Assembly: GCA_003282865.1 (NCBI GenBank)
Contig: QBYK01000008.1
Location: 1 to 58,569, forward strand
Direction of reading: 5' to 3'
Source: SAR116 cluster bacterium AG-325-I21
GTDB taxonomy: Bacteria > Pseudomonadota > Alphaproteobacteria > Puniceispirillales > Puniceispirillaceae
DNA: 58,569 nucleotides
Position numbers and translations under genes: made by a program. The notes under the pieces were generated by a model, which was not told where the DNA came from, made no database searches, and saw only the letters and a list, made by a program, of their open reading frames with translations. How positions within the stretch are numbered: position 1 is the stretch's first letter; every line of letters begins with the position of its first letter. Positions 28,900 to 38,014 of the stretch are shown piece after piece.

Positions 28900-31691
28900 A
28901 CTAACTTCGCTAACGCGTTGTAACAACGGTCACAAACATCACGCGAAACACTGACTTCAGAGCATACTTTCCAACACCTTGCGCATTTTTCACCCTCAGG
29001 CAAAGCAAAACCAACCGCAATATCATTGATCGCCTCAAGGCGAAATGCATCGGGCGGTGCTGTGTCGGCGGTCAAGATTGCCTTCGAGGTAATAAAAAGG
29101 CTTGCAGCATCCTGGTTTGCAAAGACTGACAACATATCTTCCGGAACATAAACTGTTGGCGCAGCCTGCAAAGAGGCACCAATCTTGCCATCATTACGGG
29201 CCGACTCCAATGCGCTCATTACTACTTGGCGTATTCTCCGAATCTGCGTCCACCTTCTCTCAAGATCATTGTCATGCCATTCAGGTGAAATTGGATCATA
29301 GCTGCGCAAATGAACCGAATTTTCAATATCCGAATGGCGTGATTGCCATGCCTCCTCAGCAGTAAAACACAAAATTGGTGCCAACCATGCGGTTAAGCGA
29401 TTAAACACCTCATCCATCACTGTACGGCAAGCACGCCGAGCCGTTGAGCTCTTGTCATCGCAATATAAAGTATCTTTCCGAATCTCGAAGTAAAATGCAG
29501 ATAGATCGCTGTTGCAGAATTGGTGAAGTTCAGAAAAAATACCGTGGAAATCGTATTCCTCGGTCAGTTTTCGAATAGTCACATCGATTGTAGCTAGCCG
29601 GTGGAGCACCCATTTCTCCAAATCAGGCATAGCCGAATAAGTAACCGCCTCATCCATACTGTACCCGTCCAACGCCCCAAGCAAATAGCGCAACGTATTG
29701 CGGAATCGCCGATAGTTATCAGTAGTACGTTTGATAATTTCTGGGCCAATGCGCAAATCATTATAATAGTCAGAGCTAACAACCCAGAGACGTAGAATAT
29801 CGGCACCATTCTGGTCCATGACTTTTTGTGGGGTCACCACATTACCAAGCGATTTTGACATTTTTCGTCCCTGTTCATCCAACACAAAGCCGTGCGTTAA
29901 AACCGCCTTATAGGGGGCGCGGCTGCGTGTTGCACAAGATTGCAATAATGACGAATGGAACCAGCCACGGTGCTGATCTGATCCTTCAAGGTATAAATCA
30001 GCCGGGCTGGATAGATCATCACGATCTTCTAAAACGAAAGCATGGGTAGAGCCTGAGTCAAACCAAACATCCAAAATATCGGTGATTTTTTCAAAGTCAT
30101 TTGGATCATAATCTGGCCCAAGGAAACGCGAAGGGTGAGATGCAAACCAGCAATCGGCACCTTCGACCTTAATTGCATCAACAACCCTAGCATGAACAGC
30201 AGGATCACGTAATGGTTCGCCTGTTTCCTTATTGACAAAAATGGTCAACGGCACACCCCAAGCTCGCTGACGGCTGAGACACCAATCGGGCCGCTGATCA
30301 ATCATCGTTGTTAAACGCTTTTGTCCAGCTGCCGGGTAAAAAGTTGTTTTTGCCAATTCGTTAAGCGCAGTATGACGCAAGCCATGGGATTCCATTGAAA
30401 CAAACCATTGCGCGGTATTGCGATAAATTACCGGCGCCTTTGACCGCCATGAATGGGGATAGGAATGCACAAGCTTACCAATCCCAATGACCCCTTTGTG
30501 TGAAGCGATAAGATCGGCAATTTTTGCATTATCACGAAGCACATGCATGCCACCAAATATCGGTAGATGCTCCATGATTTGGCCGTTTTCATTGACCGTG
30601 TCAGGAACCGCTATACCGTGCTCTAGATGGGCGAGCTCAAAATCTTCCACCCCATGGCCCGGGGCAATGTGAACGAAGCCCGTTCCCTGTTCTGTAGTCA
30701 CATGACTTCCTGCCAATAATGGCACATCGTAATCATAGCCATGACCAGCCATCGGATGCGCAGTGACTGTCCCAGACATTTCGCAACCCATCAGACTTGC
30801 CCGAAGTAAAGTTTTACCAACACCGATTGCCTCGATCACATCACCGGCCAAATCATCAGCAATAACTAGAACATCACCCTTTTCGCACAGACTTCCATCA
30901 TTCGGTTCAACCACCTCGACGACTTGATAGCTAATATCATTACCGTAAGCCACGGCACGGTTACCCGGCATGGTCCATGGTGTTGTAGTCCAAATAATGA
31001 TTGAAGCGTCTTCGAGAGCTGGATGCGGCGCTTTTTTAACTGGAAAACGCGCATAAATCGTGACCGATGTATGATCTTGATATTCAATTTCAGCCTCTGC
31101 AAGGGCCGTTTTTTCAACAGGTGACCACATCACCGGTTTAGCGCCACGATAAAGGCTACCATCCATAAGAATTTTTCCTAATTCTTCAGCAATCCTAGCC
31201 TCCGCCGAATAGGCCATGGTGGTATAGGGTTCATTCCAATCACCAAGTACACCAAGTCGTTGGAATTCATTCGATTGCACCTCCAGCCAATGCGCTGCAA
31301 AATCTCGGCATTCCTGACGAAATTCAGCTACTGGAATTGCATCTTTATCTTTACCCTTTTTGCGATATTGTTCTTCAATTTTCCATTCGATCGGCAACCC
31401 GTGACAATCCCAGCCCGGCACATAATTAGCATCCTTCCCGAGCATTGACTGTGACCGATTTATAACATCTTTCAGAATCTTATTCAGCGCATGGCCAATA
31501 TGCAGCTGGCCATTGGCATATGGTGGACCATCATGAAGAACAAATGTCGGTGCACCTTTTCGCACATCACGCAGCTTTCCATAAATATCTATATCCTGCC
31601 AATTTTTCAAAATTTGTGGTTCTTTTATTGGTAAACTACCCCGCATTGGAAAATCTGTTCTAGGTAGAAAAACTGTATCTTTATAACTCAT
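28896..31691 (-). CDS. ileS: Isoleucyl-tRNA synthetase
   Basis: Class I synthetase charging tRNA-Ile. The 931-residue length is the usual bacterial type. HIGH motif in PPYANGQLHIGHALNK, KMSKS in GRKMSKSLGN, an editing domain between them (TTTPWTMPGNRAVAY), and the C-terminal zinc finger CARCWKVC...CDRCYNAL. Followed by lspA with a four-base overlap, as in many Proteobacteria, and preceded by ribF, giving the classic ribF-ileS-lspA order. Confidence 0.99.
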   Translation of the reverse strand: MSYKDTVFLPRTDFPMRGSLPIKEPQILKNWQDIDIYGKLRDVRKGAPTFVLHDGPPYANGQLHIGHALNKILKDVINRSQSMLGKDANYVPGWDCHGLPIEWKIEEQYRKKGKDKDAIPVAEFRQECRDFAAHWLEVQSNEFQRLGVLGDWNEPYTTMAYSAEARIAEELGKILMDGSLYRGAKPVMWSPVEKTALAEAEIEYQDHTSVTIYARFPVKKAPHPALEDASIIIWTTTPWTMPGNRAVAYGNDISYQVVEVVEPNDGSLCEKGDVLVIADDLAGDVIEAIGVGKTLLRASLMGCEMSGTVTAHPMAGHGYDYDVPLLAGSHVTTEQGTGFVHIAPGHGVEDFELAHLEHGIAVPDTVNENGQIMEHLPIFGGMHVLRDNAKIADLIASHKGVIGIGKLVHSYPHSWRSKAPVIYRNTAQWFVSMESHGLRHTALNELAKTTFYPAAGQKRLTTMIDQRPDWCLSRQRAWGVPLTIFVNKETGEPLRDPAVHARVVDAIKVEGADCWFASHPSRFLGPDYDPNDFEKITDILDVWFDSGSTHAFVLEDRDDLSSPADLYLEGSDQHRGWFHSSLLQSCATRSRAPYKAVLTHGFVLDEQGRKMSKSLGNVVTPQKVMDQNGADILRLWVVSSDYYNDLRIGPEIIKRTTDNYRRFRNTLRYLLGALDGYSMDEAVTYSAMPDLEKWVLHRLATIDVTIRKLTEEYDFHGIFSELHQFCNSDLSAFYFEIRKDTLYCDDKSSTARRACRTVMDEVFNRLTAWLAPILCFTAEEAWQSRHSDIENSVHLRSYDPISPEWHDNDLERRWTQIRRIRQVVMSALESARNDGKIGASLQAAPTVYVPEDMLSVFANQDAASLFITSKAILTADTAPPDAFRLEAINDIAVGFALPEGEKCARCWKVCSEVSVSRDVCDRCYNALAKLV

Positions 31692-31750
31692 GATAGGCTC
31701 AATCTATTATCTTGGTTAAGAACGCTAAATGAAAGGAGGCTCAGTCTCGG

Positions 31751-32737
31751 CTAGCTAAAAGAGAATGGAGGCAAAAGCTGCCGTGCTTTTTCTGCATCCA
31801 AACCAATTTGATGGGTTAATTCTTTAATACCAGAAAATTTCTGTTCTGGCCGCAAAAACGTCTTTAACCGCACCAATAAACGCTTACCATAAAGTTCAAC
31901 ATCGCGATCAAATAAGTGCGTTTCACATAAAACACCCCTATTTTGCACGGTTGGCCTGATACCAATATTAGCAACACCATTGCCAATTTTCCGAATTCGA
32001 CCATTATCTTCTTCCAGATCAATCTCTACCGCATACACACCGAATGCAGGGAGTTGCAATGATCCAAGTGGAATGTTTGCGGTGGGAAAACCAATGCTGC
32101 GCCCACGCGCGTCACCCTTGATTACCTTGCCGGTGACTGCCCAATCACGGCCAAGCATCACTGCCGCCGCCTCAGGATCACCAGCTTGTAACGCCGCCCG
32201 GATCCGGCTAGATGAAATGACCGCAGTATTATCATCAACTAAGAGCGGGAGAGCAGTTGCCTCCATACCAACATCCTTGCCAATCTTGTTAATTGTCTCA
32301 AAATCACCCCCACGCTCCTTGCCAAAGGCAAAATCAATCCCTGCGAACAGATGCCGAACTCCCAAGCTGACCAACACATGGCTGATAAAATGGCGAGCAT
32401 CAGTTTTGCGCAACGCATCATCGAAGCGCAAGTGGATAACCTTTGCCGGTGCACTCTGGCCAAGCAAATCAGATAGCAGCCGCTCTTTTTCCCGCCGATC
32501 CGCAAGGTGAAACGGGGCGTCATCCCGGCGAAAAAATTCCCGTGGATGCGGGTCAAAAGTAATTACTGCGGAGGTAAGATTATTGCGTTGCGCCGCTCCA
32601 GTTGCCGCGGCAACGACCTTTTGATGCCCACGATGCACGCCATCAAAATTGCCAATTGCCGCAGCTAGTCCTGCCGTACTAGAACAGTCTTGTGCCAGCG
32701 GCGCATCGTTGATTGCCCAATTAATCACATCAACCAT
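31751..32737 (-). CDS. ribF: Bifunctional riboflavin kinase / FAD synthetase
   Basis: RibF makes FMN and then FAD. The N-terminal adenylyltransferase domain has GNFDGVHRGHQKVV and SSSRIRAAL; the C-terminal kinase domain has GDARGRSIGFPTANI and a GVYAVEI strand. About 328 residues, normal. The frame opens at 32758, but ATG 32737 (MVDVINW) has AAAAGG 5 bases upstream. No FMN riboswitch is seen upstream. FAD from this enzyme would serve the flavoproteins at the far end of the window, though nothing links them specifically. Confidence 0.96.
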   Translation of the reverse strand: MVDVINWAINDAPLAQDCSSTAGLAAAIGNFDGVHRGHQKVVAAATGAAQRNNLTSAVITFDPHPREFFRRDDAPFHLADRREKERLLSDLLGQSAPAKVIHLRFDDALRKTDARHFISHVLVSLGVRHLFAGIDFAFGKERGGDFETINKIGKDVGMEATALPLLVDDNTAVISSSRIRAALQAGDPEAAAVMLGRDWAVTGKVIKGDARGRSIGFPTANIPLGSLQLPAFGVYAVEIDLEEDNGRIRKIGNGVANIGIRPTVQNRGVLCETHLFDRDVELYGKRLLVRLKTFLRPEQKFSGIKELTHQIGLDAEKARQLLPPFSFS

Positions 32738-33025
32738 ATTTGCCTTTTGGTTTTTCATAGCGCGGCACTATATCGCCGAAACCGCCGTAATATCAATCTT
32801 TGATCTTGAAAATATGTTATCATTAGGCCTTATTTAATACGGACGATTACATCACAACCTTCATAAAACCATATCCACTTGTCCAAATGAATATTTTTAC
32901 ATCATCTAACGGATTTGTTACACTAGTCCACCATGTCTAAAAAGCTTTGATAAGAATGGTGGACGGTGGTTAAAGATGCCCCTAGCGGCAAACTCTTCCA
33001 GGCAAATGAACGTGACGGGCACCCT

Positions 33026-33892
33026 ATGGAAACAATCACAAAAAACCTGTTTTCTTTTGATCTAATGAGTCAATATGGCACTGATTTCGTGCTAGGGCTT
33101 AGCATGCAAGTGATAGCGGGCATTTTAACCATTTTCATTGGTTTCTGGCTATCCGGACGTGCGAGCCGTCTTGTGATATCGGCCTTTAGCAAAATTGATC
33201 AGATTGATAAAACCATTATCCCAATGATTGGGGCATTGGTGCGTTATGCCGGCATGACGCTTACCCTTGTGGTTGCGCTTGGCAAATTTGGTGTTGAGAC
33301 AACATCGATCATTGCTGTTCTTGGTGCGGCGGGCCTTGCTATTGGCCTTGCCCTGCAAGGCACGTTATCAAACGTTGCGGCCGGGCTGATGTTAATTTTC
33401 TTGCGACCATTCAAGATTGGTGATTGGGTTGAAGCGGCTGGAATGTCCGGCACAGTGCGAGAGATTGGTTTATTCACAACGGTTATAGACACTTTCGATC
33501 GTGTTTTCATCAGTGTACCCAATTCATCGATCTGGTCATCAAATATTGTCAACCATTCTCGGTATGGTGAACGCAGACTGGATCTTGATATTGGAATTGC
33601 TTACGAGAGTAGCCTAGATGATGCCGAAGCGGCCCTTTTGAAATTGGCAAACGATAGTCGAGTTCTCGCCACCCCGCCACCTCGCTTCCTTGTTGTAACT
33701 TATGCTGACTCAGCCATAATCGTGCGGTTGCGCGTTTATGCAAACTACGCAGACTTTTTTGACCTTCAATATGATTTACAGCGCAACTTAAAAGAAGTAC
33801 TGGCAAAGCATAATGTCTCAATTCCCTACCCGCACCGTGTTATGCATCATGTTGGCGACGCATCAATCGAGCGTCCTTCTGACAGAGTATGA
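33026..33892 (+). CDS. mscS: Small-conductance mechanosensitive channel (MscS family)
   Basis: An osmotic safety valve of the inner membrane. About 288 residues, the size of E. coli MscS. Three membrane helices are followed by the pore-lining TM3 VLGAAGLAIGLALQGTLSN, then LRPFKIGDWVE and the beta domain (VPNSSIWSSNIVNHS). The frame is open to a GTG at 32966 that would add 20 polar residues; METITKN at 33026 is preferred on family length. Its stop overlaps the chaC start (ATGA). Confidence 0.94.
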   Translation: METITKNLFSFDLMSQYGTDFVLGLSMQVIAGILTIFIGFWLSGRASRLVISAFSKIDQIDKTIIPMIGALVRYAGMTLTLVVALGKFGVETTSIIAVLGAAGLAIGLALQGTLSNVAAGLMLIFLRPFKIGDWVEAAGMSGTVREIGLFTTVIDTFDRVFISVPNSSIWSSNIVNHSRYGERRLDLDIGIAYESSLDDAEAALLKLANDSRVLATPPPRFLVVTYADSAIIVRLRVYANYADFFDLQYDLQRNLKEVLAKHNVSIPYPHRVMHHVGDASIERPSDRV

Positions 33893-34581
33893 AAAGAAAA
33901 CTTGCACCCACACGCATCACCCGTGAGACGTTAGAGGACTGGTGTGTCGCAACCATGGCACGCGAACGTGATGGCCGAGAAGCAACCGTCGCAAGTGAAG
34001 ATCAATTATTGCAATCACGACGGAACATAGTCCCTGATGACTCTGATTGCCGGGACCTATGGGTCTTCGGCTACGGCAGTCTGATTTCCAACCCCATCAT
34101 TGCCCATGACCAATGCTTGACCGCCCAAATCCATGGTTATCATCGGCGATTTTGTCTTTGGACAAAGATTGGCCGCGGCACGCCAGAATTTCCAGGCCTT
34201 GTACTATCGCTTGATTATGGTGGCTCTTGTGTCGGGGTAGCTTACCGACTTGAAACAGACACGGCAATCGCTGAGCTGGACTTATTATGGCGGCGTGAAA
34301 TGCTTACCCTGGCCTACGATGCGCGCTGGTTGCATCTACACACGGCCAAGGGGATCAAACGCGGTCTTGGCTTTGTTGCCAACCGTGAAATCCCAGCCTA
34401 CGCCCCACCCATGCGGTTCGAAGATACCGTAAACACGGTGGCAACGGCTATTGGCTTTAATGGGCGTTGTTGTGATTACTTATTTGATACACTCGCCGGA
34501 ATAAAAGAATACGGCATTCATGACACAAAGATGGAGAAACTCGCAAATGCGGTGTCACAGAGGCTTGCATCAATTGAATAA
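33889..34581 (+). CDS. chaC: ChaC-type gamma-glutamylcyclotransferase
   Basis: ChaC enzymes cleave glutathione to 5-oxoproline and Cys-Gly. The 230-residue protein has the substrate loop VFGYGSLISNP near residue 60, HRRFCLWTKIGRGTPEFPGLVL, which is typical of the bacterial group, and a likely catalytic Glu in LLWRREM. The first 50 residues are charged and probably flexible. It is coupled to mscS by a four-base overlap, which suggests a joint response to osmotic or ionic stress. The tRNA-Leu gene follows after about 30 bases. Confidence 0.93.
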   Translation: MKRKLAPTRITRETLEDWCVATMARERDGREATVASEDQLLQSRRNIVPDDSDCRDLWVFGYGSLISNPIIAHDQCLTAQIHGYHRRFCLWTKIGRGTPEFPGLVLSLDYGGSCVGVAYRLETDTAIAELDLLWRREMLTLAYDARWLHLHTAKGIKRGLGFVANREIPAYAPPMRFEDTVNTVATAIGFNGRCCDYLFDTLAGIKEYGIHDTKMEKLANAVSQRLASIE

Positions 34582-34613
34582 TTTAAGTACTTACGTGAGT
34601 GCTGTTGGACGTT

Positions 34614-34699
34614 GCGGCTGTGGCGGAATGGTAGACGCGGCGGATTCAAAATCCGCTTCTGGCGACAGAGTGGGGGTTCAAGTCCCTTCAGCCGTACCA
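34614..34699 (+). tRNA. tRNA-Leu (anticodon CAA)
   Basis: An 86-base class II tRNA. The acceptor GCGGCTG (34614-34620) pairs with CAGCCGT before ACCA, with the CCA encoded at 34697-34699. The anticodon stem GCGGA/TCCGC encloses the loop TTCAAAA, giving anticodon CAA (reads UUG). A long variable arm (ctggcgacagagtg region) and a T-arm with GTTCAAGTC are visible. It lies in the gap between chaC and the yqaA-like gene. I see no attachment-site duplication downstream. Confidence 0.97.
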
Positions 34700-34708
34700 A
34701 CTGGAACC

Positions 34709-34776
34709 CAATGAAAGGGATTTTTAACCCCATTGCAATGCGGTGCAAATCCGTACGGCGTAATCTGTGGTGACCA
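34709..34776 (+). promoter_or_regulatory. Weak cobalamin-riboswitch-like leader before the yqaA-like gene
   Basis: Between tRNA-Leu and the next gene, AATGAAAGGGA (34710-34720) is followed by GCGGTGCAAATCCG (34740-34753) and then CTGTGG (34766-34771). These resemble the AAAGGGAA, GGTGcAAaTCC and CTGT pieces of the cobalamin aptamer core, in the right order. The usual CCCGC before ACTGT is not intact and no downstream B12 box is seen. The downstream gene has no known B12 link. I treat this as a lead only; chance similarity or a decayed element is quite possible. Confidence 0.18.
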
Positions 34777-35355
34777 ATGCTACTTTGGCGTCTCATAAAA
34801 CAACAATATGATTTCATTATCAGCATTGCTGCAACAAAGCTGGCGGTCTCAGTACTGTATATCTTTGCAGTTCTCGAGTCGGTCATCATTCCCATCCCGG
34901 CAGATCCGTTGCTTATTGCCACTGTGCTTGCCCGGCCCAAACGTTGGCGCCATCTTGCCTTAGGATGCACCATAGCATCTGTAATTGGCGGTGTCGGTGG
35001 CTGGGCTCTCGGCACATTCTTTAGTCCTTATCTACGCGAATGGCTAGCTATGTTACCTGAAAGCCTAGTCGCCCCCGCAGCCTTTACGGCAGTCGAAACC
35101 GGATTTGCGAAGTTTGGTATTTTCCTGGTGTTTCTTGGAGCTTTTTCACCACTGCCTTACAAGGTTATTGCGGTTAGCGCGGGTATTGGCGGGTTCGGCC
35201 TTTTACCATTTATTATGACCTCACTTATCGGTCGTGGGCTCCGGTTTGCAATTGTTGCAGGCATTGCAAAAAACAATGGAAACCCTAAGGTGGTTGTTCT
35301 GCTTGTCACCGTCCTTGTCTGTTTGTTCGCGGGAACTCTATGGCTTATAAGATGA
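34777..35355 (+). CDS. YqaA/DedA-like membrane protein (VTT domain)
   Basis: A 192-residue inner-membrane protein of the SNARE-associated/VTT group, closest in size and layout to YqaA. AVLESVIIPIPADPLL is the re-entrant E..PIP motif, and GAFSPLPYKVIAVSAG corresponds to the second conserved loop. DedA-type proteins are linked to lipid flipping and membrane homeostasis; the substrate here is unknown. Its stop overlaps the dsbB start (ATGA at 35352). Confidence 0.88.
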   Translation: MLLWRLIKQQYDFIISIAATKLAVSVLYIFAVLESVIIPIPADPLLIATVLARPKRWRHLALGCTIASVIGGVGGWALGTFFSPYLREWLAMLPESLVAPAAFTAVETGFAKFGIFLVFLGAFSPLPYKVIAVSAGIGGFGLLPFIMTSLIGRGLRFAIVAGIAKNNGNPKVVVLLVTVLVCLFAGTLWLIR

Positions 35356-35837
35356 AACCAACTTTCATTCCACCCATCGGCCAACGACTCGGCCTAATTA
35401 TTGCTGGCGGCATTTCCACCACATTACTTGGCGGTGCTTTACTATTTCAATATTTTGGCGGACTTGCACCTTGCAGTTTGTGTATTTGGCAACGGTGGCC
35501 GCATCTCGCAGTGATAGTTGTGGCGCTTATTGGGTTGCGCGGCGTTATGCCGCGCGGCATGCTTTGGCTGACTTTTATTGCTGGCAGTATCAGCGCAGGC
35601 CTCGGCAGTTATCACGCTGGTGTTGAATACGGCTTTTGGACTGGACCAACCGGTTGCTCGGCCAATCTGCTTCCTGATGGCGACATCAAAGCTTTGACCG
35701 AGCAACTGCTTGTCACGCCGCTCGTACGCTGTGATGAGGTAACATGGTCGCTATTTGGCCTATCGATGGCGGGCTGGAACGCACTGATCAGCCTTGACAT
35801 TATCGCTGCGGCTCTTATTTCGTTAAGGCGCTTTTAA
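35352..35837 (+). CDS. dsbB: Disulfide bond formation protein B
   Basis: DsbB reoxidises DsbA and passes electrons to ubiquinone in the inner membrane. About 161 residues with four membrane helices. The first periplasmic loop has the redox pair in APCSLCIWQRWPH (CxxC), and the second loop has Cys in PTGCSANLL and again in LVRCDEVTW. ATG 35352 overlaps the preceding stop; ATG 35340 is an alternative four codons upstream. Order yqaA-like, dsbB, coq7 on one strand suggests one transcript. Confidence 0.93.
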   Translation: MKPTFIPPIGQRLGLIIAGGISTTLLGGALLFQYFGGLAPCSLCIWQRWPHLAVIVVALIGLRGVMPRGMLWLTFIAGSISAGLGSYHAGVEYGFWTGPTGCSANLLPDGDIKALTEQLLVTPLVRCDEVTWSLFGLSMAGWNALISLDIIAAALISLRRF

Positions 35838-35874
35838 ATTGCCCCTTTTCTCCAAGGCAGCCAAAGGAATTCTC

Positions 35875-36408
35875 ATGACCGTCAACAAAGATACCACAGA
35901 ACGATCCGACCTTGAGAGATACATTCGCGTTGATCATGCTGGTGAACGCGCGGCCCAGCAAATCTATCGAGGTCAGCTTATCGTGCTCGGTAAACATGAA
36001 ATGGGTGATGAGATTCGTCACATGATGGAACAAGAGGTCGAACATCTCGAAACTTTTGATACGCTTATTAATGAACGCAAGGTACGGCCATCCTTTTTAG
36101 ACCCAGTCTGGGGAGCCGCCGGGCTTGCGCTTGGCTTGGTGACAGCGGCGATGGGGCCGAAGGCGGCCATGGCATGCACAATCGCTGTGGAAGAGGTGAT
36201 TGGTGAACATTATCAGAAACAGGCAGAAAACCTTGGATCTGATGAAGCAAGCCTGAAAAAGACAATTGAACGGTTCCGCGATGAGGAACTCGAGCATAGG
36301 GATATTGCGGTCGATTATAAGGGGCGCGAGGCGCGGCATTACAAAATGCTACATGATGTGATCCAAAAGGGGTGCAGGACCGCGATTAAAATCGCCAAAA
36401 AAATTTAA
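35875..36408 (+). CDS. coq7: 5-demethoxyubiquinol hydroxylase Coq7
   Basis: Coq7 is a di-iron hydroxylase adding the last ring hydroxyl of ubiquinone. About 177 residues. The six iron ligands are in place: DHAGERAA, EQEVEH, EEVIGEHY and DEELEHRD, forming the paired ExxH pattern. The frame begins with TTG at 35839, but ATG 35875 has AAAGGA 6 bases upstream. ubiA at 10218 is the other ubiquinone gene of this window. It is convergent with the HNH nuclease gene. Confidence 0.96.
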   Translation: MTVNKDTTERSDLERYIRVDHAGERAAQQIYRGQLIVLGKHEMGDEIRHMMEQEVEHLETFDTLINERKVRPSFLDPVWGAAGLALGLVTAAMGPKAAMACTIAVEEVIGEHYQKQAENLGSDEASLKKTIERFRDEELEHRDIAVDYKGREARHYKMLHDVIQKGCRTAIKIAKKI

Positions 36409-36437
36409 CCCCGCGTGATTAAACCTTTCGCTTTGGC

Positions 36438-37001
36438 TTACTCGTCAGCCTGTAATTCGCTATCCCAATATAAGTAATCACGCCAGGACTCATGCAGATA
36501 ATTGGGCGGAAAAGCACGCCCATTTTCTTGCAGTTGCCATACGTTTGGGGCCACGGGTTTGGCCAAAGGCTGCATATTACATTGCTCGGGGAGTTTGTTA
36601 CCTTTACGGAGGTTACACGGGCTACAAGCGGCAACAACATTGTTCCAGTTCGTGCGACCGCCCCTGGACCGCGGTACGATATGATCAAAGGTCAGTTCCG
36701 AAGCAGAGAAACCACTGCCACAATATTGACAGGAAAACCGGTCACGGAGAAAAACATTAAAACGGGTAAAGGCCGGATTGCGCTTTTGCGGCACATATTC
36801 CTTTAGCGCAATCACTGATGGAAGACTGATTTTAGTGCTTGGGGATGAAATTGACTCCTGATATTCGGAAATAATGGTCACGCGGTCCAAACAGACAGCC
36901 TTTATTGTGTCCTGCCATGACCATAGTGAAAGGGGAAAATAATTTAGCGGCCGAAAATCTGCATTCAAAACCAGTGCTGGTGAAAAGCTACCTGCGTTCA
37001 T
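36438..37001 (-). CDS. HNH endonuclease family protein
   Basis: A 187-residue protein with a complete HNH/McrA-type finger: CQYCGSGF, then TFDHIVPRSRGG, then NNVVAACSPCNLRKGN (CxxC, DH, N, CxxCN). The N-terminal 80 residues (LVLNADFRPLNYFPLSLW) match a group of small chromosomal HNH proteins widespread in alphaproteobacteria whose role is not settled. ATG 37001 (MNAGSFSPAL) has AGGA 5 bases upstream; the frame opens earlier at 37052. No toxin partner or methylase is next to it, so a restriction role is not supported. Confidence 0.9.
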   Translation of the reverse strand: MNAGSFSPALVLNADFRPLNYFPLSLWSWQDTIKAVCLDRVTIISEYQESISSPSTKISLPSVIALKEYVPQKRNPAFTRFNVFLRDRFSCQYCGSGFSASELTFDHIVPRSRGGRTNWNNVVAACSPCNLRKGNKLPEQCNMQPLAKPVAPNVWQLQENGRAFPPNYLHESWRDYLYWDSELQADE

Positions 37002-37205
37002 GGATGTCCTTTCCTTTGGCAATGTGCCAACGATAAAATCAAAACATGACATCCGAACAAAAACAACCCTTGGTTTTCAACATAAGCAGAGAAAATTAAC
37101 AATACCCGATAAATATAGAATGTGACTCTGGCTTATGGTTTTATGTCCAGTCCAGAGCATAATTAACCGATCCTTCTTAACTGCCTTAATTTGACCAAAG
37201 AAGAT

Positions 37206-37865
37206 CTAGGTTGGAAGATATTTTGCCAAAAACTCAATTGCCGCCGACAACCCGTCAGGGTTAATCCCGTGTCCAAGTCCGATGCAGTCCACCGTTTCGA
37301 CTTCAATTGATCGGGCTTGTAAAATATCGCGAGATAGTGCTTGAAATTGAAAAGGCACCACTTCATCCTTTGTCCCATGGACGAGCAGCACAGGTGAATA
37401 TTGAGCACTGTTGCCATTTTCAACGAGATCTTCATGAAGCAATAGGGTACCAGAAAAACTGATAATTGCGGCTGGCGCTGGTGTCTGGCGCAATCCACAA
37501 TGAAGGCTCATCATCCCACCTTGTGAAAAACCAGCCAACGCCACTGCAGATGCAGATAAATTCAATGTATCTAACGCATCTAAGAGAGCATTATCAATAA
37601 AGGGTGCCGCAATGATTGGGCCGTTTACCCGGTCATCAATATCAAACCACTCCCGGGCTTCAGGGTTCATTTTACATGGAGCTGGTCCGTTTGGCACAAA
37701 AAACGCTGCGCCCGGAAAACGCAGCGAAATAGGATGTGCAAGGTTGGCAAGGTCTTCACCGTCGGCGCCCCACCCATGCAGAAGCATAATTAGACTGTTG
37801 GCAATCCCACCACATGTCGGTTTGATGAACGGACCAGAGAGGTCACCAAAACGTCGCATTTCCAA
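37206..37865 (-). CDS. Phospholipase/carboxylesterase family hydrolase
   Basis: A 219-residue alpha/beta hydrolase of the LysoPL/carboxylesterase group. The catalytic triad is visible: nucleophile in AGFSQGGMMSLH (GFSQG), Asp in LVHGTKDEVVPF, and His in GLGHGINPDG. HGWGADGEDL forms the oxyanion loop. The reading frame starts at TTG 37865, which has AGGAG 7 bases upstream; ATG 37859 is the alternative. No signal peptide, so it is probably cytoplasmic. The substrate is unknown. Confidence 0.9.
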   Translation of the reverse strand: MEMRRFGDLSGPFIKPTCGGIANSLIMLLHGWGADGEDLANLAHPISLRFPGAAFFVPNGPAPCKMNPEAREWFDIDDRVNGPIIAAPFIDNALLDALDTLNLSASAVALAGFSQGGMMSLHCGLRQTPAPAAIISFSGTLLLHEDLVENGNSAQYSPVLLVHGTKDEVVPFQFQALSRDILQARSIEVETVDCIGLGHGINPDGLSAAIEFLAKYLPT

Positions 37866-38014
37866 AACTATTCTCCTGTTCTTTTGGTTGATGTCTCCAT
37901 TGCAGCCATCAAACTACAAAGGGAACTTAGCATCATAACTTATTCTCGTCCCTGATTGACGATACAATCATTTAACGATAGGTCTGAAACAAGAAAAACA
38001 GCCGGATAGCCGTC

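Noticed and set aside
31980-32510. 176-codon frame antisense to ribF
   Set aside because: It lies wholly inside ribF and its composition is that of a shadow frame.
36438-37001. HNH gene as part of a restriction or defence system
   Set aside because: No methylase, toxin or other defence gene is adjacent; flanking genes are coq7 and an esterase.
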